Shown here: positions 58,849-64,000 of the stretch, one piece after another
Layout of the letters: each line of letters opens with the position of its first letter
Numbering within the stretch: the stretch's first letter is position 1
DNA from: an uncultured Candidatus Melainabacteria bacterium
Lineage (GTDB): Bacteria > Cyanobacteriota > Vampirovibrionia > Gastranaerophilales > Gastranaerophilaceae
NCBI GenBank assembly: GCA_947364235.1
Contig: CANARY010000001.1
Location: 186,001 to 250,000, forward strand
Direction: 5' to 3'
DNA length: 64,000 nucleotides
The notes under the pieces: generated by a model
What the model saw: the letters and a program-made list of their open reading frames with translations, nothing else
Told to the model about the DNA's origin: nothing
Databases searched by the model: none
Translations under genes and position numbers: made by a program

Positions 58849-58899
58849 TGTCATGTTTTACTCTCCGCTTTATTATGTTAGATGTGGGAGAGTGTAGAA

Positions 58900-59103
58900 A
58901 TGTTAAATCAAGCATTACCAAAACAATCTGAAATTTCTTGTTCAATTACAAAAAACTGGACAGAACAAGCAATCGAATGCTATAAGCTTAACGGAAATTG
59001 CAGCGAATGTTCAATTAGAAAAGCTCATTATTCTTTTGACTGCCAGATGCCGAAGGTTGTTGAAATTCTTAAGTTAATGAACGGTGAGCCTAACGTAGAT
59101 TAG
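58900..59103 (+). CDS. Small cysteine-containing protein of unknown function
   Basis: The 67-residue product has the cysteine order C-x13-C-x6-C-x2-C-x10-C (ECYKLNGNCSECSI and FDCQMPKVVEIL), which could bind zinc or an Fe-S cluster. The ATG at 58900 is preferred to 58882 because GGGAG lies about 9 nt before it. It overlaps the convergent nitroreductase gene at its 3' end. No family can be named with confidence. Confidence 0.6.
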   Translation: MLNQALPKQSEISCSITKNWTEQAIECYKLNGNCSECSIRKAHYSFDCQMPKVVEILKLMNGEPNVD

Positions 59104-59695
59104 TGCCAAGTTTTTCGAAAGAAATAACTTCGTCAAAATCTTTGCGCTTTTTTATTGTGTCAGCTTGTTCAGCTTCATAGCCTAACGTGATAATTGCTGA
59201 TAAAATCTGACCGTCTTTTAGTCCTAAAGTTTCTTTAACTTCTTTGTAAGTTTCCTGCTCAACTCCTGTTATTTCGTTACCGAGAGCTCCTATTATGCAG
59301 GAGCGGATGTCTAAAGATTCTGCTTCCAGCATCATATAAGAGATTGGATAAACCAGCTGTTCCATTGTTCTGATTAAAATTCCGTTTTCTCCTTGAAGCG
59401 CAGGATTTAAAGCAGGGTTTTTAATATGAGTGATTTTTGCTTCTTCCCAAGCGTTTGTATCTGCAATACAAACAATTAAAGCGTCAGCATTTTTAACGTG
59501 AGCTTGTCCGATTGAGAGTTTTGAGAGAAGTGTTTTATTTTCTTCTGACTTAACCAAAATAAATTTCCAAGATTGGACGTTCATCCAAGAAGGTGCAAGC
59601 CTGCCTGCTTCAAGAACTTTTCTTAAGTCTTCATCCGGAATATGTTTTTCTGAATACTGTCTTACGCTTTTGCGTGATTTGATTAAGTCTAACAT
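59090..59695 (-). CDS. Nitroreductase-family flavoprotein
   Basis: The 201-residue protein has the nitroreductase start LIKSRKSVRQYSEKHIPDEDLRKVLEAGRLAPSWMNVQSWKFI, with the FMN-binding Arg/Ser, and ends with SAIITLGYEAE and a C-terminal extension typical of the fold. It probably works as a dimer with FMN and NAD(P)H in the cytoplasm. It is clearly related to the flavin part of the ferredoxin fusion protein 3 kb away (shared SRKS-RQYS). A strong AAAGGAGAG ribosome site precedes the ATG. Confidence 0.92.
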   Translation of the reverse strand: MLDLIKSRKSVRQYSEKHIPDEDLRKVLEAGRLAPSWMNVQSWKFILVKSEENKTLLSKLSIGQAHVKNADALIVCIADTNAWEEAKITHIKNPALNPALQGENGILIRTMEQLVYPISYMMLEAESLDIRSCIIGALGNEITGVEQETYKEVKETLGLKDGQILSAIITLGYEAEQADTIKKRKDFDEVISFEKLGTNLR

Positions 59696-59740
59696 CTTTA
59701 CTCTCCTTTTTGTTTGTAATATTATAAATTTTACACGAAA

Positions 59741-59759
59741 ATATTTCGTATGGAAATAT
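59741..59759. promoter_or_regulatory. Palindrome ATATTTC-n5-GAAATAT in a divergent promoter region
   Basis: A 7-bp inverted repeat lies between the nitroreductase start and the 59764 ATG. It could be an operator for either gene. Confidence 0.3.
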
Positions 59760-59763
59760 AAAC

Positions 59764-61062
59764 ATGGTATCGCCTGTTAAGATTTTACATTTACAAACAA
59801 TAAAACGCGAATATATCCCTGCCGAACGGCTTGTGCAGTTTTTATCATTAACTCCAAACGTCGACAGGCGTATAGGCGCGCTTCCTTATGACTGGATTAA
59901 AACTTCTGAGAAATCAAAAATCCCTGATATAACCCGCAGAACAGGAGATGTTTTTGAAAGATTTGCAAAAGAAATTGACGATATTCCTGATAAAGCTGCT
60001 GACGAACTTAAACTTAAAACAGCGCAGCAGGTTCTTGTTAATGCGCTTAAGAAAATTCTCGGACGTGAAGATATAAAAGTTTCTTACGCAGGAAACGGAG
60101 CATTAAAACATTGTCAGAGATTAGATGTTGGAAGTTATTCTTACGCTTTTTCAACTTTCAAATCAGAAAAAACTGCAAGAAAACAGTTCTCTGATTATTT
60201 TCATAGAGGTCAAGGAAGAGGAAACGAACCTCAGACAATTTTTATTGCTTATAACCGCGATTCTCACGGACGCTGGGCAAAACCTTTTATGGCAAATATG
60301 TCCGGAGCTGATGATAAAGGCGGATTTATCTTATCGAAATTCATTGATTCAAACCATCCTGCCAAAAGAAGCTTTGGTTTAATGGAGAAACAAAGAAAAT
60401 ATATTTATAACTTTGACCCTAATTATATTCACGGAGTATGCATTGAAGCAGGCGGATGTGTTCCAAATAAAAAATATATTCAAAACTCTAAAGAACGTAA
60501 TATTTGGATGCGTTTCTCAAAAATTATTGACAGCCAGGTTGAGCTGCTGAAACAAAATGAAAAATGCGCTCAAGTGCATGAAACGCTTGTAGAAGCTTCA
60601 AGGTGCGGAGAAGATGTTTTGAGCTTTGATACTAGTATTTTTTTAGAGCAGGAGAAAAAAGCTGCTGATAAAATGATTAAAGCTTTAAGAAAAGTGCACG
60701 AGTTTAAAGAAAAGCTGATTCAAGAAGGTAAGTTTGAAAACATTCGGAAGCTTTTGAACGAAGATATGATTGATGCGTTTCCTTATTCTGTTTACAGTAA
60801 AGAATTTGGAAGCTGGGCTGCAGACTGGTATCCGCGTTTGCTTGCTGATGAGCTTGGAATTTCAAACACTCCTGAGCTTGATGAGATGATGTCTATTTCT
60901 TCTGAATATAACGATGAAGTTAAAATAAACTTTGCACAACATTATTCGAAATCTGAAGTTGTGAAATGGCTTCAGGATAATTTTGTTCCTGAACGTGATA
61001 TTCAACTTTTTAAAAACTTAGAAGAACAATATGGAGCTATTGATCTGCAAGAACAACTGTGA
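59764..61062 (+). CDS. Protein of unknown function
   Basis: The 432-residue product matches no family I know. It starts with VSPVKILHLQTIKREYIPAERL and has a conserved-looking centre (VSYAGNGALKHCQRLDVGSYSYAF, then FIAYNRDSHGRWAKPFMANM and HGVCIEAGGCVPNKKYI). The Gly-rich strand followed by later His/Glu/Asn positions could be a distant kinase-like fold, as in the tandem kinase-like gene nearby, but this is weak. The C-terminal half is helical and charged. It converges with the LCP gene, overlapping by 26 nt. No ribosome site is visible. Confidence 0.55.
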   Translation: MVSPVKILHLQTIKREYIPAERLVQFLSLTPNVDRRIGALPYDWIKTSEKSKIPDITRRTGDVFERFAKEIDDIPDKAADELKLKTAQQVLVNALKKILGREDIKVSYAGNGALKHCQRLDVGSYSYAFSTFKSEKTARKQFSDYFHRGQGRGNEPQTIFIAYNRDSHGRWAKPFMANMSGADDKGGFILSKFIDSNHPAKRSFGLMEKQRKYIYNFDPNYIHGVCIEAGGCVPNKKYIQNSKERNIWMRFSKIIDSQVELLKQNEKCAQVHETLVEASRCGEDVLSFDTSIFLEQEKKAADKMIKALRKVHEFKEKLIQEGKFENIRKLLNEDMIDAFPYSVYSKEFGSWAADWYPRLLADELGISNTPELDEMMSISSEYNDEVKINFAQHYSKSEVVKWLQDNFVPERDIQLFKNLEEQYGAIDLQEQL

Positions 61063-62338
61063 AATCGCTGTTTACAGAGAAAGTTTCTGTCGGGTCATAA
61101 ATAAATTGAATATTATTCAGCTCCGGCATTTTCTTTTGAAGCCAGTTTAAAAAGTCTAATGTCACTTCGTTTTTGTTTGCAATAAATCGTCTGTGTGAAA
61201 GATGTGTAAGCTTAAGAGTATTTACTTCAAACCCAAGTTCTGCAAATTTTTCTTTCATAGCTTGAGCTTCAGCTTCTTTCTTTGGCGAATACATAATTCC
61301 GGCTTTGAATTTTGTTCCGTCTAATGCAGGTTTTTCGCGGTAAATCATACGATTTATTACCTGCTGTGTTTTTTGCGGGTCTAGAATCCAGTAGCTTATG
61401 TATCCTTTTTGGTTTGGAGCTCCTGGAAGGGTTGCGATTTCAATTTTATTTTCATCAACGCTTCTCGCAAACGCAGCATACTGGGAAAGTTCATAGAAAC
61501 TCATATCTGTTTTAATATAAGTGCTGCAGACATTTAAAACTTCAGGAATTTTCGTAATTACCTGAGGAGAATGAAGCCTTTCAAACAAGCTTTTCATAAA
61601 CCATTGCTGGCGCTGAGTTCTGCCGATGTCTCCAAGTCCGTCTTTTCTGTAGCGCAGATAGCCTACAGCTTGTTTACCGGTGAGCACTGTTTCGCCTTTG
61701 TTTAAATCAATGTGAAGCTTGCCTGCATAATCGTGGTACTTCATTGGTTTTTCTACAAATATCGGAATACCGCCCAGTGCATCAACAACTTTTTCAACGG
61801 CTTCATCATGAACAATAAGATATTTATCAATTTTTATGCCGAAAGTTTCTTTAAGAGTCTTTTTTACAAGGTTAACTCCGCCAAGAGCGTGGGCTGAGTT
61901 AATTTTTTGAATACCTTTATTGTCCGGCAGATAAACTTTGCTGTCACGCGGAATAGAAATTGCGTTTACTGAATGTGTTTTCGGATCAAGGTTAACAATA
62001 ATGATTGTGTCTGAACGCGTGCCTTCCCATAAATCTGCACCATCTCCGTTTGAGTCAACTCCTAAAAGTAAAATATTCTGCCTTCTAGGTGAGAAAGGTA
62101 CATCAAAACTTTTCTTCTTTTTTTCAGCTTTGAAAAGTCCGCTCTCCATTGGTTTTTCATTTATTTTTTCAAGCAGATAGCTGTTTTCTACAACTGTAAC
62201 GCAGACAATCACCGCGCATAAAATTGCAAGAACTATTGTAAACAACAGCTTTGCAAAATTTGATGTTTCTTTTTTTTCTTCACGTATGTTTTTTAAAAAC
62301 GCTTTATATTCTTCTTCGTTGCTGTTTGCTATTTTCAT
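61037..62338 (-). CDS. LytR-CpsA-Psr (LCP) family glycopolymer ligase
   Basis: LCP proteins move glycopolymers from lipid carrier to peptidoglycan or proteins outside the membrane. The 433-residue protein has a cytoplasmic start and one helix (LLFTIVLAILCAVIVCVTVV, about 25-45). The LCP domain follows (NILLLGVDSNGDG, GTRSDTIIIVNLDPKTHSVNAISIPRDSKVYL, INSAHALGG, VGYLRYRKDGLGDIGRTQRQQ). A C-terminal LytR_C-like domain (about 330-433) closes it. With the TagF-like and capsule-type enzymes in the window this implies a covalently anchored surface glycan. Confidence 0.93.
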   Translation of the reverse strand: MKIANSNEEEYKAFLKNIREEKKETSNFAKLLFTIVLAILCAVIVCVTVVENSYLLEKINEKPMESGLFKAEKKKKSFDVPFSPRRQNILLLGVDSNGDGADLWEGTRSDTIIIVNLDPKTHSVNAISIPRDSKVYLPDNKGIQKINSAHALGGVNLVKKTLKETFGIKIDKYLIVHDEAVEKVVDALGGIPIFVEKPMKYHDYAGKLHIDLNKGETVLTGKQAVGYLRYRKDGLGDIGRTQRQQWFMKSLFERLHSPQVITKIPEVLNVCSTYIKTDMSFYELSQYAAFARSVDENKIEIATLPGAPNQKGYISYWILDPQKTQQVINRMIYREKPALDGTKFKAGIMYSPKKEAEAQAMKEKFAELGFEVNTLKLTHLSHRRFIANKNEVTLDFLNWLQKKMPELNNIQFIYDPTETFSVNSDFTVVLADQ

Positions 62339-62383
62339 AAGGACTTACTCTCTATACAAAAATTATATTACAAAAAACGATTG

Positions 62384-62412
62384 TTGCAAAACCGGTATTT
62401 TTTAAGTAAAAC
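62384..62412 (+). promoter_or_regulatory. Promoter of the GT9 gene, leaderless type
   Basis: TTGCAA (62384-62389), 17 nt, TAAAAC (62407-62412); 6 nt to the ATG at 62419 and no ribosome site. Confidence 0.4.
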
Positions 62413-62418
62413 CAATAT

Positions 62419-63408
62419 ATGAAAAAGAAGATTTTATTTATAAATTTTGGCGGCTTAGGTGATGAAATTTTGTTTCTGCCGGCAATTATTTCTATAAAAA
62501 AGGAGTTTCCTGACTCCGAAATTACTCTTGCTCTTGAACCGCGAAGTAAAGGAATTACAAGTCTTACTGATATTATTGATGAAACTTTATCTGCTGATAT
62601 AAAAAACAGCGGTAAATATTTAGCACTATTGAAACTGCTGCTAAAAATTTGGACCAAAAAGTTTGATATTGTAATTTCATCAGGATCAAACAAATTTATC
62701 TCAATATTTCTTTTTCTGACTTTCATTCGTGAAAAAATCGGATACAATTCAGGAAAGCTTAGCGAAATTTTGCTTACAAAAGCTGTTGATTTAGACAAAA
62801 ATCAATATGCAGCTAAGATGTATCACGCACTTGCAGCTCCCCTTACAAAGCATATTACAGAACTTCCTCAAATCAATGTTCAGCGTAAAGAAGCTGAGCA
62901 TAATACGGTTTTAATTCACCCCGGTGTAAGCCTTTTGAGCGTAAAAAAAGGAATGATTAAGACTATTCCGGCTGAGGTATGGGCAGAAGTTATTGAGAAA
63001 CTTGCTCAAAAAGGGAAAAAGGTTATTCTTGCAGGCGGCCCGGATGATAAAGATACTATTGAAACGATTGAAAAGCTTGTCTCTCCGGATAAGTTTACTA
63101 ATATGTTTGGCAAAACAAAAAATTTGAAAGAGCTTGCAGAGCTGATATCAAGCGCAGAAGTATTTCTCTGCTCAGATTCGGCGCCTTTACATATTGCAGC
63201 TGCGCTTGGAGTTAAGACTTATGTTATTTTCGGCTCGACTGATGATAAAAAGCTTATACCTGATAACGGCAGAGTTATTCCTGTTAAAGCAAAGTGTGAA
63301 TGTCCGCTTCAGCCTTGTTTATGGGAGAGAAGGCAGACAACCTGTGAAAGTTTAGATTGCCTAAAGCTATCTGCTGATGATATCATATCTATAATGGAGG
63401 AAAAATGA
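62419..63408 (+). CDS. Family 9 (heptosyltransferase-type) glycosyltransferase
   Basis: The 329-residue GT-B enzyme starts ILFINFGGLGDEILFLPAIISIKKEFPDSEITLA, the WaaC/WaaF-type acceptor domain, and has VILAGGPDDKDTIE and the donor site FLCSDSAPLHIAAALGVKTYVIFGSTD. Heptosyltransferases act on lipid A-core in the cytoplasm, but GT9 in this lineage may use other donors. The C-terminus has four cysteines (CECPLQPC, TCESLDC), also seen in true heptosyltransferases. The stop overlaps the start of the next gene. Confidence 0.9.
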   Translation: MKKKILFINFGGLGDEILFLPAIISIKKEFPDSEITLALEPRSKGITSLTDIIDETLSADIKNSGKYLALLKLLLKIWTKKFDIVISSGSNKFISIFLFLTFIREKIGYNSGKLSEILLTKAVDLDKNQYAAKMYHALAAPLTKHITELPQINVQRKEAEHNTVLIHPGVSLLSVKKGMIKTIPAEVWAEVIEKLAQKGKKVILAGGPDDKDTIETIEKLVSPDKFTNMFGKTKNLKELAELISSAEVFLCSDSAPLHIAAALGVKTYVIFGSTDDKKLIPDNGRVIPVKAKCECPLQPCLWERRQTTCESLDCLKLSADDIISIMEEK

Positions 63409-63974
63409 TGCAAGGTTTAGAATTTGATCCGGGTTTTGCACCTTATATTCTGGCGTTTAGAGGAACGACTGAGTATTTATACGCAGATATTAACAGGTTT
63501 AAAAATTTTTCTCAAAGAAAACTGAAATTTAAACAGTATTACAAAAAAATTCTTGAAATGTTTAGAAATAACCTCGGATTTTATGCAGGCTGCTTAATGT
63601 GGGCTGCTTATATCAAGACTCAGCCTGAGCAGGAGATTTTGAACAATCACTGTCTCGGAGGTGAATATAACGAAGAAGAGAATATTTCTGATACAAATTT
63701 TATGATTAAGTTTTTGGAGCTTTTTCCTAAAGATATGAAATATTTTGCAGGTGAAAATTACGAAATTAATCCTCTGGATACAAAACTTTTAGAATTATAT
63801 AAAGAATTTTTGACAATTAACAGAGGTTTTGTTGAGTCAAAACTTAATACAGATATTCTCCTTCCTGCAGGCATGAAAACAAATGGAGCAGAAGAGTTCA
63901 AATCTAAAATTGACGAAGTTTTAAAAACAGAAGACCTTTCAAAGTTACTTGAATACAGGAATATGATATTATGA
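63405..63974 (+). CDS. Protein of unknown function coupled to the GT9 gene
   Basis: The 189-residue product is mainly helical (FRGTTEYLYADINRFKNFS, FYAGCLMWAAYIK, FLELFPKDMKYFAG) with no signal peptide and no motif I recognise. The ATG overlaps the GT9 stop (ATGA), a GGAGG ribosome site lies at the end of that gene, and its own stop overlaps the next start. It is therefore the middle member of an operon that runs off the right edge and probably has a glycan-related role, which is inferred from position only. Confidence 0.65.
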   Translation: MMQGLEFDPGFAPYILAFRGTTEYLYADINRFKNFSQRKLKFKQYYKKILEMFRNNLGFYAGCLMWAAYIKTQPEQEILNNHCLGGEYNEEENISDTNFMIKFLELFPKDMKYFAGENYEINPLDTKLLELYKEFLTINRGFVESKLNTDILLPAGMKTNGAEEFKSKIDEVLKTEDLSKLLEYRNMIL

Positions 63975-64000
63975 CAAATTTAATAAATGTTGCAAAAGGC
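63971..64000 (+). CDS. Start of a further gene, cut by the window edge
   Basis: An ATG overlapping the previous stop (ATGA) opens a frame for the last 10 codons (MTNLINVAKG). Too short to identify. Confidence 0.5.
   Translation, partial: MTNLINVAKG

Overview
The window reads as a chromosomal segment of a low-GC bacterium. The best fit is an uncultured gut-type Gastranaerophilales / Melainabacteria (Vampirovibrionia) genome. The grounds are AT-rich codon use, tRNAs without encoded CCA, several lineage-type proteins of unknown function with similar N-termini (short hydrophobic start, then an F-K/R-G/A/S-like motif), and a mixture of an envelope glycan locus, housekeeping genes and a chemosensory cluster. 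This placement is inference from family content; no rRNA gene is present. I see no phage, transposase, integrase or CRISPR array.

Layout. (1) 1-9145, minus strand: a tightly coupled surface-glycan operon. It holds glycosyltransferases (GT2, two GT-B types including a double-domain enzyme, GT8, Caps_synth-like), a radical SAM protein, a DUF1796 putative cysteine peptidase, and a FdtA/FdtC/FdtB-type set for a dTDP-3-acetamido-3,6-dideoxyhexose. Two of these genes carry unusual in-frame inserts that share sequence words. (2) 9146-9464: a compact module with a 24-codon hydrophobic peptide and a convergent antisense promoter, repeated in design at 54800-55110. (3) 9465-24000: GH57 glycosidase, tRNA-Leu, thrS, a CheD-like protein, tgt, ndk, comF, metG, an HNH-like protein, an alpha/beta hydrolase, an M48 protease and tRNA(CAU). 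(4) 24000-44700: gyrB, an AsmA-like protein, two glycan/teichoic-type enzymes, a Crp/Fnr regulator coupled to a lone BcrA/HgdC-type activator ATPase, dnaK, creD, an ArsB/NhaD permease, leuD, dnaN, lipA and a TPR-GT fusion. (5) 44700-54810: a chemosensory cluster (CheA-REC, MCP, REC-GGDEF, tandem CheW), then a large single-pass acidic protein with FimV/HubP-like topology and a solute-binding lipoprotein. (6) 55100-64000: two nitroreductases, a heavy-metal exporter-like protein, a tandem kinase-like protein, an LCP ligase and a GT9 enzyme.

The most interesting element is the pair of small loci at about 9197-9458 and 54806-55104. Each has a forward sigma70-type promoter, a transcript whose predicted 5' end can pair with its 3' end, a Shine-Dalgarno site that can be masked by the leader, a 24-29 residue hydrophobic peptide, and a strong convergent promoter (TTGACA-17-AATAAT) driving an antisense RNA. 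The base pairs of the 5'/3' interaction differ between copies but remain paired. This is the organisation of a type I toxin-antitoxin system. I do not recognise the family.

Several genes also appear to have leaderless transcripts (a -10 box 6-8 nt before ATG and no Shine-Dalgarno). All function assignments are from reading motifs; no database search was possible.
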